From: Lamellibrachia satsuma
Taxonomy: Eukaryota > Annelida > Polychaeta > Sabellida > Siboglinidae
DNA: 64,000 nucleotides
Direction of reading: 5' to 3'
Assembly: GCA_033239005.1 (NCBI GenBank)
Contig: BSQZ01000053.1
Coordinates: forward strand, 727,501 to 791,500
Of the stretch, positions 1 through 31,219 are shown in pieces (within the stretch, counting starts at the first letter, position 1; each line of letters opens with the position of its first letter). A program made the translations under genes and the position numbers. The notes beneath the pieces were generated by a model. That model was not told the origin of the DNA, searched no databases, and saw only the letters and a list, made by a program, of their open reading frames with translations.

Positions 1-299
1 TGATCTTTGTCTCGCTTCTGTTTATGCCGAGTCCTGTCTGTGTTGAAACTGTGTTTAGAAGCTCTGTTTTCTCCTTATCTAGTTATGACTTTGTGATAGA
101 AGAGCCAGGTCGTCTGCCAATTCTAATTTTTTTTTCAAAGTCGTTCGGAAGCAAAATCACACTGTGCTTGAGTATATATAACATATTTTCAAACAAAAAC
201 GACCGTTATTGTGTTTCTAGTTACGTTTTCAATGCAAAGACTATCCGTAATTTTATGCAATTGAAATTGAGAGATTTCTTTACAACAAAGTTTAGGAGT

Positions 300-535
300 T
301 CACCAAATGAAATAAAGATGTGCAGAATCTGCACATCAAATGAAAGTTGTGGCAGGGATGAAGTGGAGATAGGCGCCACTGGTGGGCAGTTTGAAGCGAA
401 ATATGACCACCGTTGCGTCATACAGCGCCGCGTAGTGAACTGTTACGGAACTTCTATTGTTTTAAATCGTGTAACAGTTCACCGCTGTAATGCAGTCCAA
501 AATATGTGGAGTGAAATAAATATTTCGAAATAACA
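300..535. mobile_element. internal MITE fragment
   Basis: GTAGTGAACTGTTACGGAAC and GCTGTAATGCAGTCC match the interior of the 60.1-kb MITE; the ends are lost. A second piece is at 4140-4250. Confidence 0.5.
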
Positions 536-727
536 GCAGGTAGATTCGAACCATAGCCCTCCTGATTGACAACTTCCAACTGATCGCTGATTTGCATAGC
601 TATATTCGCCACAAACGTGAAAATGTAGCTTTCATATCGGCAGGATACAGATCAATTCGATTCTCAAGAGGAAATCGGAATTTCAGAACGACTGTCTTGA
701 CACACACTGTACAAGTCAGGAAACGAA

Positions 728-820
728 TAAGTGTTGGACTCTCGATATCCAGTGACTTCCTTGTCCACCTGCCATCTGTTGATTTACCTTTGGATTGCAA
801 TCTTGTTAAATGTTGTTAAA
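728..820 (+). mobile_element. short LINE 3' tail
   Basis: TTGGACTCTCGATATCCAGT, TTGTCCACCTGCCATCTG and repeated TTGTTAAATG match the tail at 5.4 kb. Confidence 0.5.
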
Positions 821-1338
821 ATGGACTTAGTTTACTGGGAATCGTCCGCCACCTACATGAAGACGATAAATGATTACCTGCCGTTGGCTGAGTGGGCAGA
901 TTTGTTGAGCGACTCAACAATTATGGTTTTGGTTTTGCCCTCTGCACCTAAAAGAGATAATTAAATCTAAAAATACGCAACTAAAATTATGACTATCACG
1001 CCAGTTGTTGACTCAGAATGTGTTATAATAGTGAAAGATTACGGTCATTTCTCCGGTTGACTGAATGCTGACATGTTGACCACCGCGATAGATTACGTTC
1101 TGTTAAGACACTGCCCGTTACCAACGGAGATAACAGTTATGTTGTCTCACTGGTTTACACTGTCATGGTGACGTAACATACACAGCGCGACGATCAATAT
1201 ATACGTACTCACTTAGGCCTGTTTGCTCGCTGGGAGCCCATCCACAACAGCTCCCCATTGAGTCCCGTTTTGTGCCACCGTTGTTATTTTATTCCACGTG
1301 TAGCCTTCTACTGTTCGGTTTCCATGTTTCGGCGCCAG

Positions 1339-2134
1339 ATGTACATACATACATACATACATAGATATATACATACATACATACATACATACATACATAC
1401 ATACATACATACATACATACATAGATATATACATACATACACACATACATACATAGATACATACATACATACATACATACATACATACATACATACATAC
1501 ATACTTACATACATACATACATACTTACATACATACATACATACTTACATACATACATACATTCAAACATACATATATACATACATACATACACACATAC
1601 ATACATACACACATCCATACACACGTACATACATATATACATACATGTATACGTAGATATATACATACATACATAAGTATATGCATACATACATACATAC
1701 ATACATACATAGATACATACATACATACACACACATACATACATACATACATACATACGTACATACATACATACATACATTCATTCAAACATACATACAT
1801 ACATACATACATACATACATACACACATCCATACACACATACATACATACATACATACATTCATACATACATACATACATACATACATACATACATACAT
1901 ACATACATACATGTATACGTAGATATATACATACATACATACATAAGTATATACATACATACATACATACATACATACATACATACATACATGCATACAC
2001 ACATACATACATACATCCATACATACATGTATACATAAATATATACATACATACATACATACACACATACGTAGATACATACATACATAATATATATATA
2101 CATACATACATACATTCATACATACATACATACA

Positions 2135-2168
<34 letters not shown>

Positions 2169-2173
2169 CATAC
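1339..2173. repeat. (ACAT)n microsatellite, about 835 bp
   Basis: Interrupted tetranucleotide run with AGATATAT and TACG variants. It generates many overlapping spurious open frames on both strands. Confidence 0.98.
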
Positions 2174-2230
2174 AGCTGAATTTGCCGGTCACTTGTCATC
2201 CAAAACTTTAGAATACGCTACTTTATTTCA

Positions 2231-2605
2231 AAGAAGTCATGCATTAAGTTCTACATGCAATGTAGTCTGGTTATCTAAGAAGTCATGCATTAAGTTCTAC
2301 ATGCAATGTAGTCTGGTTATCTAAGAAGTCATGCATTAAGTTCTACATGCAATGTAGTCTGGTTATCTAAGAAGTCATGCATTAAGTTCTACATGCAATG
2401 TAGTCTGGTTATCTAAGAAGTCATGCATTAAGTTCTACATGCAATGTAGTCTGGTTATCTAAGAAGTCATGCATTAAGTTCTACATGCAATGTAGTCTGG
2501 TTATCTAAGAAGTCATGCATTAAGTTGTACATGCAATGTAGTCTGGTTATCAAAGAAGTCATGCATTAAGTTCTACATGCAATGTAGTCTGGTTATCTAA
2601 GAAGA
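2231..2605. repeat. 46-bp minisatellite, 8 copies
   Basis: Near-identical units of AAGAAGTCATGCATTAAGTT + CTACATGCAATGTAGTCTGG + TTATCT. Each unit contains the palindrome CTACATGCAATGTAG. Confidence 0.95.
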
Positions 2606-3488
2606 GTTACTACTTAGCACCTGCTTGTGGGAAATCACTTATTCATGGCATGGTTGAATTGCAAGCAAAACACTAGAGAAATGTGTGACAGGGGTTTTAA
2701 ACGGTCATTCGAATGGATGGTTGCATCCGAGATGTAAAGATTTGACAAGCGGACAAAGGGCTCATCATCAACGAGAGGAAATCGCACGCCATTGTCATCC
2801 GGTCATCGAGTTTGCGCGCACAAATAGCCATTACATGTGTCGACATATGTGGTGAGCTAGTGGCGACATCTGCTGTCGTCAGGGATCTGGGATTAGTCAT
2901 TGACGGTAATCTTCCTAATAATATCATGGTGATATGGCAGACACAGAGCGACGATCAATATATACGTCCTTACTTTTACTTTAATGCCAATGCTTGTTGA
3001 CGAGTGCGCCTACAATTATCAATATTTTCTCGTGGAATTAGCGATTGCTCGTAAATAATGTAACGCTGCTGAACCATAGGGACATGTGTCATTAGCAACC
3101 AAGTGCGTGCGTGCGTGTGTGCGTGGGTTCGTGTGTGCGTGCGTGCGTTCGTGCAGATCAAAACATTTCCCACAGACACCGACAAAGCGGCAAGAGTAAC
3201 CATGTGTCAATGGTTCGTTCAAGGAAATAATGGAGGCAAGAAAGTGGATTAATCACATGAATTTTTGCCCTGATCATAGAAGGTGTAACAAAATGGATGT
3301 AAATTTGAAGTGAGTTGCAGTTTACTTTTTGTTTTCAGTAATGAGACATTAATTAATGTTTATGGTTAAGATTAATGGCTCAGGGGCATTCAGTCGTATA
3401 TGTGTTGCGTTTTGTGAAAGTTATTTTTCAGATAATACAAGTGTAATAACATGTTTCCTGTAAAACTACTTTTACAATTTTGTAAGTG

Positions 3489-3751
3489 AGGGGACAATAG
3501 TCAATATTCACAACACGTACGACACCTATTGGCTACGAATGAAACTACTGTTGTGAGACGTGTTTGCGATATGTTTGTGACGTCATTGTAATATGTTTAT
3601 GACATTGTTATGGACATTCGATTTGAGTGTGAGGTCACTGCAACGCCTGAAATAAACTGGTAGATTTAAAATTTCCGAAATAAAAGCAGTTGCGTGACGT
3701 CAAAAAGATTGTGCTAACGCTCATGCGTTGCGAATATCGTCTATTGTCCCT
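3489..3751. mobile_element. MITE with GGGACAATAG ends
   Basis: Terminal inverted repeats: AGGGGACAATAGTCAATATT on the left and, in reverse complement, AGGGACAATAGACGATATT on the right, about 262 bp apart. Related, more decayed sequence lies at 50100-50400. Confidence 0.7.
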
Positions 3752-4139
3752 CGACGAAGTTCTATATTATAATGCTAAAGGGAAACTCGAAATATTTGTC
3801 GTATGCTGGACGATTTCAAATGTGGTTTTGCGATCCTGAAGCGACACCTTGTGTGCCGAACGTGAAGACCAACACCAGACAAAACAGGATGGAAGCTTCG
3901 CGCGGCACATCAATTGCTGCAGCATTCTGTAGCGAGTCCGCCCGACACCGACGGACACTACAGCTATACTGTCACAGCTAGTCTATATTATTGTGTACAG
4001 AGCGGCGATCAGTATATTCAGGAGCCGTTCACAGTTGTCTATATTTGCCTATTAGAACAAAGCCTACTAATGGGGGAAGAGTCAGTATCAATGCCTGCGT
4101 ATTACATTTTAAAATCTTGGTCGAGATAAGACCACCGCT

Positions 4140-4250
4140 GCATCATGTAGCGCCGCGTGGTGAACTGTTACGGAACTACTATTATTTAATTGTGTAAAAC
4201 CGTTCCGATATCTTGGAAATTCATAATTTCGTGAAAATATATTAATACGA
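4140..4250. mobile_element. internal MITE fragment
   Basis: GTGGTGAACTGTTACGGAAC and ATCTTGGAAATTCATAATTT match the interior of the 60.1-kb MITE. Confidence 0.5.
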
Positions 4251-5339
4251 TACTCTGGGATTGTTAGAAAAACGCGAAGTTTTAATATAATTAGTGAAGA
4301 TAAATGTGTTTAAACATATTATGATGGTTACTATTGTATGTCCTATACATGCACTGTGTCATAGCATTGTTACATCGATATCAAGTTACCCGGTAGTTGT
4401 CGACAATAATTTGTAAATGGTCCTTTACTCGTCCCCTGTGTTTCGGAATTAATACGCTGGAATACATGGATAAAATCTTTTTATACAGTTTTTCCTGTTT
4501 CTCATGGACATATTGGCCGAAATTCCTTAACCTGCACATTTGGGTAAAAAAGCGTTTACTAGGAATTACTGCATGGCTTAGAAACTGCTTTACGATACGA
4601 ATGTCGAAACGCATTGTTAAATCCGTCAGAGCAGGCCTTGACCCGCTATTAAACCACCATAGCCGAGTCAACATTCCCAGTAGTTGAAAGCAACTTTATG
4701 ACTTGAAGACGATCACAGCTCAGTTGTAGTAGCACCCATAACTTAACGTTCAACTTCTTTATGAGTTTCGCCATTGTTCCATTTGGCTAAAGGCTTCGTA
4801 GAGGATTCAACTGAATGTTAGTGGACCCCCACCCAGATACTTGGCTGCAGGGAAACTAAGTAAAGACCAAACAAAAAATCATTTTTATGATTGTGTACAA
4901 GTTAGAGCTACTCAACACAAACATAAAGGAAGGTAAGAGCTGCGTTTGTGTTGTAAAAATACGTCAAACAATAATTATACAGATGGGTTGCTGCAATAAA
5001 TCATTTCCCCCATTTTGGCGACATTCATCGGGTTTTCATTTCGATGCACGAAGTAGTAATTATGTATCAAACTTGGAATGGAATTGATATTAACTTTCTG
5101 AATATGTCCAATCCAATGTGTGTTCTGTGGCCATATAGAGCTCGGCTGTTTCAAATGTGCAAACTAAGGGATCGCCCGAAATTCCTTAACCAGGAAATTT
5201 GGATAAAACAATTTGAAAATATACTTTCTTGGTTTGTACAATCATTAAATGTCTACGGATCTAGTTAAAGAGCCGCACTGTACTAGTTTTTAGCGGTTTA
5301 CTAACAATTATTTCATAGTTTAAAAGTTGTTTTGCGATA

Positions 5340-5510
5340 GGCATGTAAACACGTCGTTGCGTGAATATGTTTAAAAACAAAATTAACAAATCTCTCAGGA
5401 GGACAGGTAGAAATATATGAAAAATGTTTGGACTCTCGATAAGCCAATGGCTTCCATGTCCACTTGCCATCTTGGATCTTGTTAAATCTTGTTAAATCTT
5501 GTTACGTCTT
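5340..5510 (+). mobile_element. LINE 3' tail, same family
   Basis: Plus-oriented tail encoding NMFKNKINKSLRRTGR then stop, followed by TTGGACTCTCGATAAGCCAA and TTGTTAAATC repeats. A shorter related tail is at about 728-820. Confidence 0.6.
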
Positions 5511-6508
5511 GCTAACATTCCATATAGCCACATTTTATTTAAATTACATGTTTATGTCTTTGCAATTACCGCATGCATAGACATGCTGCACTTTAAAAAG
5601 CACAATTATACGTCACTGTCATAAAAAGTATGCACATCTGTTCATAAACATAATCAGGTGCCCGTAGTACTGTACCTAACTTAAGCGTACGAAAGGAATG
5701 ATATATGGCATCTGTACTGAATAGAGATAATGTTCTTTAAAATAGTACCCGGGTAATTTAAAAGTAACGTGAACACATTGTTTAGAAAGTGCTTAATCCT
5801 AACGAGGAGCGATATGCTTAAGACAGATCAAAAAGTGGCAGTGGAACCTTTGAACAGTCATTGCGATCTCGTTAACAACTTGCGCAGTGTGAGCGACACG
5901 TAGCGGCAGACTCCTGTAGTTCGCACATATGGCATAGTATCTAGCTGTGCTAACACTTATCAAGATATGTGGCGTGTAAAACCCTGTGTATTTGCTTGTG
6001 CTATTCGTTGTCTTAGTTACCAGATATTATATTAGACTGCTTATGTGTGCTGCCTGTTACAGGAACAGCATCCAGTTTCTTACAATGTGTGATTCTGTTT
6101 TATTCTGCAACTGAAACTCTCGGAATTATTTTAATGCATATAATTGTGTTAGTGGTTATCTGTTAGCAACCAACACAATGGATATCAAGCACAAAAGAGT
6201 ATATTCCGTTTAAGCATAAAGACCATGTCAGAAGACGCACGCCGATAAGCTGAACAGAATACAAAGTAGTATACAACGTAAACGTCTAAACTTTTCTTAG
6301 AATCGAGAGACTATAGCTATGTAAAAAGCCTAACAGCATGATATACAATTCTGGGGAACATCAGCGAAACAATGTTGAAGAATATTGAATGATTAATATA
6401 ACTATTTTCTTCAAACTTCAAAAAGAATGCCGAAAAAACTAATTAAGGTCTGCGCACGTAGTGGAGGTCACGCACGGCCGCGTGGACGACCACGTGACAC
6501 TGTCATCA
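5511..6508. other. intergenic, no feature seen
   Basis: AT-rich unique-looking sequence 3' of the CNBD2-like gene; only candidate poly(A) signals are visible. Confidence 0.5.
6099..6104 (-). terminator. possible poly(A) signal of the CNBD2-like gene
   Basis: AATAAA on the minus strand about 405 nt after the stop codon at 6509. Another AATAAA lies near 5536-5541. Neither has a clear downstream element, so the choice is open. Confidence 0.3.
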
Positions 6509-26586
<20,078 letters not shown>

Positions 26587-27197
26587 CGCTTGGCAGTTTA
26601 GTCGTCAGTGATGCGTTCGTCGTGTGCACCGCGTACAGTCGGTTATTTCTAAAACTGTTGTAAGAGCATTCGTTATTCCGAATTCTCTTCTGTCGATTAT
26701 TTAACATTTGTAAAACCACGCGCTTCACACGAAGGCAACTTACAATGCTGAAGACATTGATTGTTGCAATCTTCAGAAGACCCTCGCAAATATTGGAGGA
26801 ATTACATATTAGCCTCAAGATGTTAATTACTAATTAAAGAGCATTCTAAAGATCGCAACCAGTGCCGTGTATTCGTCGTCGTTGTGAGTGTGAATTATTT
26901 AATTGAAATGCTTGCAACTCGTGAAATACCTGCTGGCTAGTATACGTTGGTGTTCGCAACTGACAGAGACCAAGTCAACAGAATCGCTCACTGCGGATAA
27001 TTAGGCTTAGTTTGTGTGTACGTTGAATGACACACATTTCTATAGCATGCGTTGTCCTCAATTGAACAGGGTGGCATTCCGAGTGTGTATGTGTGGATTC
27101 GCGCGCACGTTTGAAGATATGCTTACACTGGCGGGTCTGCAAAGGCATAACTATTACCAAAACAACGAAATCAGTCACTCTGAGGTAGGGGCAGTCA

Positions 27198-27233
<36 letters not shown>

Positions 27234-27254
27234 CGTACGCACACTGGTTGCCGA

Positions 27255-27850
27255 ATTGCACTTTTGGAGTATCAGGCACCGCACTAACTTGGTTCTCCTC
27301 CTGACTGCTGTCAAGATCACAGTGTATTACTATCAATGGTCCGGTGTCTGACCAGTTTGACCTTGACCACGGAGTACCGCAAGGATCATGCCTATGTCCT
27401 GTTGACTTTTAATGCACTAAATGGTCGTGGTCCACAGTATCTGTCGGAAATGTTGACTACTAGAAAGGTCCACTATGGACTGCGATCTCACGAGGCTCCG
27501 ACACTCAATATACCACGGACAAAGCGGAAAACTCTGGGGGTCGCGCTTTTAAAGTGTTTGCACGTAAACTATAGAGTTCCCTACCTGAAGACGTGCGCAG
27601 TAGCAACGACTTCAGTGTTTTTAAGAGTAAATTGAAGACTCACTATTTTAGCATAGCATATAACTAACTTATTAATTTTAGGCATTTAAATAGCTTTATT
27701 TTTTTTAATTTGTATTGACATTTGTTTTTACTGTTTTATATTTTCCTCTATCATTTCTTTTACTGTACAGCACCACAGAATACCATTGCATAGATATGGT
27801 GCTATAGAAATTAATATACACATTTACATTTCACATATATTCGATCGATG
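27255..27850 (+). mobile_element. LINE fragment
   Basis: FGVSGTALTWFSS, QCITINGPVSDQFDL and GVPQGSCL are reverse-transcriptase motifs. They are followed after a deletion by FNALNGRGPQYLSEM and LRSHEAPTLNIPRTKRKTLG, the C-terminal region of CR1/L2-type elements. The catalytic YADD part is missing. Confidence 0.8.
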
Positions 27851-28140
27851 CAAGACAAGAATAACAATTTGGTAGTTTAATCAACCGTGCTGTATATACC
27901 TGAGCAACTACAGTACATACACATAAAACATGTTAGCATCGATGTAAACATGCGTGTGTCTAACGTATGGTCATCTATGAAATACCACTGTCACACATCC
28001 TGATATGTGCAATAATACTGCAAGAAAGCCTTCGATCATCCAGTTATGATCTACTTTTGTTACCACATTTGAAACAAACATTTAAACCCGGGATTCTCGG
28101 TTGCCGCACCAACTCTTTGGAATGAGTTTTAGGTCAGCGG

Positions 28141-29195
28141 GAAACAGCGAGGGGCCCGATGACTGTGTGGTAGTGCGGCAGACAGTGTGGTAGTGCGCCA
28201 GACAGTGTGGTAGTGCGTCAGACTGTGTGGTAGTGCGTCAGACAGTGTGGTAGTGCGGCAGACAGTGTGGTAGTGCGGCAGACAGTGTGGTAGTGCGTCA
28301 GACTGTGTGGTAGTGCGTCAGACTGTGTGGTAGTGCGTCAGACAGTGTGGTAGTGCGTCAGACTGTGTGGTAGTGCGCCAAACAGTGTGGTAGTGCGGCA
28401 GACAGTGTGGTAGTGCGTCAGACAGTGTGGTAGTGCGTCAGACTGTGTGGTAGTGCGTCAGACAGTGTGGTAGTGCGTCAGACTGTGTGGTAGTGCGTCA
28501 GACTGTGTGGTAGTGCGTCAGACAGTGTGGTAGTGCGTCAGACTGTGTGGTAGTGCGTCAGACTGTGTGGTAGTGCGCCAGACTGTGTGGTAGTGCGTCA
28601 GACAGTGTGGTAGTGCGTCAGACAGTGTGGTAGTGCGCCAGACTGTGTGGTAGTGCGTCAGACAGTGTGGTAGTGCGTCAGACAGTGTGGTAGTGCGTCA
28701 GACAGTGTGGTAGTGCGTCAGACAGTGTGGTAGTGCGTCAGACTGTGTGGTAGTGCGTCAGACAGTGTGGTAGTGCGTCAGACTGTGTGGTAGTGCGGCA
28801 GACAGTGTGGTAGTGCTTCAGACTGTGTGGTAGTGCGTCAGACAGTGTGGTAGTGCGTCAGACTGTGTGGTAGTGCGCCAAACAGTGTGGTAGTGCGTCA
28901 GACTATGTGATAGTGCGCCAGACTGTGTGGTAGTGCGTCAGACTGTGTGGTAGTGCGCCAGACAGCGTGGTAGGGTTCGAAACCAACTGCTGCCGTTTAG
29001 AAACTTGAGCAATTTCGTTCATCACACTTTGCCTGTGTCATCCGGATGAGACCCTAAAAGCCGTTGGTCCCTTCTACCTGGTGTCTATGCCAGGGGAAAT
29101 AACATTTCCCACGCAGGAAAATAGAAAGTCGTGGACTCACTAACTCTAGAGAAGGACACTCTGAAATAAGCTCGAGCATAATATTATAGGCCCCT
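28141..29195 (+). mobile_element. tRNA-derived SINE with an expanded head
   Basis: The region opens with GATGACTGTGTGGTAGTGCG, like a tRNA D-arm/A box. The same 20-bp segment is then repeated about 41 times. The tRNA-like part closes with GTGGTAGGGTTCGAAACC, an intact B box, and the body (TTGCCTGTGTCATCCGGATG, GTTGGTCCCTTCTACCTGG, ACTAACTCTAGAG) is shared with 57.24-57.38 kb and partly with the SINE at 45.65 kb. Confidence 0.7.
28159..28975. repeat. 20-bp array (about 41 copies) within the SINE head
   Basis: The exact 20-bp period GACWGTGTGGTAGTGCGNCA varies mainly at the W (A/T) and N (T/G/C) positions. The unit equals the tRNA D-arm to anticodon-stem segment of the SINE. Confidence 0.95.
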
Positions 29196-29530
29196 AATCT
29201 TCAAATATGAAGGAATTTCTCTATACTGAAGAAGAATAATACAATGTCAGCGTCATATGAAGACTGGACTTATCTAACCTAGCTCATTAGTGTATTCGTC
29301 CATCTGTTGACAACGTTAACACTGTATACCGTATACGAGGTTGCCTAACACTATCGTACTTGGTGCGCCTCTGGGTTTGAGTTTACGAGGGTCTAGGCGC
29401 GATGGACGTTTCTAATTATTATTATACCTTTACATAGCAGGGTCGATATGTTTGGCTCCTCTCCTTCGGAAAGGCATATTGGCATATGTTGGTAATCAGT
29501 CTACATTCAGACATGGTTCTAATGCTGATA

Positions 29531-30088
29531 TCAGGGCACGGTTGCCCCAAACGTCCGTTCTCCATACGGTCTGACGTGAGCGCCAAGCTGCCTCTCGGCA
29601 ACAGCAACGATGAGCACGTACAGAAGCAGCCCTGATATGAGGGAGAAGATGATGAGCCGCTCGCACGTCGTGGATAGTTTCTCGGCCTGCGTCATGTCCC
29701 CTTTCCGCACGCCGGCGTAGTAGGCCTTCTCCGTTCTCAGGGCGTACACGAACGCAGCGATGCCCGTTGGAGGGAACAGCAGGATCGTGACGGCGGAAAA
29801 GATCTTCAGGAAGCGCAGGTCCGTCTGCTTCACCTGCCGGCCTGACTGCGTATCGGCCTCCCGCGGGGTGGCAATAGTCGCACTGCCGTCGACACCCGTG
29901 ACGACGACTTGCTCGTTTGCGATGCGAACGCCACCGTCGGCGGAGTAATACACCGGCGTGTTGCATGTGACGTTGCCCGCGGCGTCGTCCGGCAGTGAGA
30001 CGGTGACGTGGTCGGTCCGTGTCGGGTCTTCCTTCACAGCCTGCGGTTGCTCGTTTCCAATCAGGTCCGCGTTGTCGGCATCAGCCAT
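29531..30088 (-). CDS. CD225/dispanin-like two-pass membrane protein
   Basis: A 185-residue uninterrupted ORF. Residues 1-90 are a polar, acidic, Thr/Val-rich N terminus. Segment 93-115 (FLKIFSAVTILLFPPTGIAA) is the first hydrophobic stretch, followed by a basic/polar loop (RTEKAYYAGVRKGDMTQAEK) and a second membrane helix at about 145-165 (LIIFSLISGLLLYVLIVAV). That order of hydrophobic segment, A-x-x-x-Y, basic loop with G-D, A-x-x-x-S and second helix is the CD225 (dispanin) fold of the IFITM/PRRT/SYNDIG superfamily. The double Cys often found in the first segment of IFITM proteins is absent. A splice acceptor (TTTCTTTCTACAG) lies 5 nt before the ATG, so a 5' UTR intron is likely. GC content and codon use stand out from the AT-rich surroundings. 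The specific function is unknown. Confidence 0.75.
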   Translation of the reverse strand: MADADNADLIGNEQPQAVKEDPTRTDHVTVSLPDDAAGNVTCNTPVYYSADGGVRIANEQVVVTGVDGSATIATPREADTQSGRQVKQTDLRFLKIFSAVTILLFPPTGIAAFVYALRTEKAYYAGVRKGDMTQAEKLSTTCERLIIFSLISGLLLYVLIVAVAERQLGAHVRPYGERTFGATVP

Positions 30089-30205
30089 CCCCGCTGTAGA
30101 AAGAAATATAACAAGTTACATATAGCACCATTTTGTAGTCGTTGTATTTTATGCAGAAGGTTAACATTCGATATTGTGTTTCATGACGAAAAAAATATTA
30201 TGTTA

Positions 30206-31219
30206 TCATAGGTGCCGACCCTGAGTGGGGCACACCTGTAAGACTGGTGCCAACCCTGAGTGGGGCACACCTGTAAGACTGGTGCCGACCCTGAGTGGGG
30301 CACACCTGTAAGACTGGTGCCAACCCTGAGTGGGGCACGCCTGTAAGACTGGTGCCAACCATGAGAGGGGTACACCTGTACGACTGGTGCCAACCCTGAG
30401 TGAGTCACGCCTGTAATACTGGTGCCAACCCTGAGTGGGGTACACCTGTAAGACTGGTGCCAACCCTGACTGGGGCACGCCTGTAAGATTGGTGCCAACC
30501 CTGAGTTGGGTACACCTGTAAGACTGGTGCCAACCCTGACTGGGGCACGCCTGTAAGATTGGTGCCAACCCTGAGTGGGGCACGCCTGTAAGACTGGTGC
30601 CAACCCGAGTGGGGCACGCCTGTAAGACTGGTGCCAACCTGAGTGGGGCACGCCTGTAAGACTGGTGCCAACCCGAGTGGGACATGCCTGTAAGACTGGT
30701 GCCAACCCTGAGTGGGGCACACCTGTAAGAGTGGTGCCAACCCGAGTGGGGCACGCCTGTAAGACTGGTGCCAACCCGAGTGGGGCACGCCTGTAAGACT
30801 GGTGCCAACCCTGAGTGGGGCACGCCTGTAAGACTGGTGCCAACCTTGAGTGGGGCATGCCTGTAAGATTGGTGCCAACCCTGAGTGGGGCACGCCTGTA
30901 AGACTGGTGCCAACCCTGAGTGGGGCATGCCTGTAAGACTGGTGCCAACCCGAGTGGAGCATGCCCGTAAGACTGGTGCCAACCCTGAATGGGGCATGCC
31001 TGTAAGACTGGTGCCAACCCGAGTGGGGCACGCCTGTTAGACTGGTGCCAACCCGAGTGGGGCACGCCTGTAAGACTGGTGCCAACCCGAGTGGGGCACG
31101 CCTGTAAGACTGGTGCCAACCCGAGTGGGGCATGCCTGTAAGACTGGTGCCAACCCGAGTGGGGCATGCCTGTAAGACTGGTGCCAACCCTGAGTGGGGC
31201 ACGCCTGTAAGACTGGTGC
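30206..31219. repeat. 35-bp satellite array, left part
   Basis: About 29 head-to-tail copies of a unit containing ACTGGTGCCAACCCTGAGTG. Many copies are 34 bp because they read CCCGAG instead of CCCTGAG. Because neither length is a multiple of three and the unit is stop-poor, long open frames appear on the minus strand (up to 328 codons). They are a by-product of the repeat. Confidence 0.95.

Noticed and set aside
1213..2211. Many Tyr/Val/Cys/Met or His/Thr/Tyr/Ile-rich ORFs
   Set aside because: Translation of the (ACAT)n microsatellite.
28159..28975. CRISPR-like regular repeat
   Set aside because: Units are directly abutting with no unique spacers; the genome is eukaryotic.
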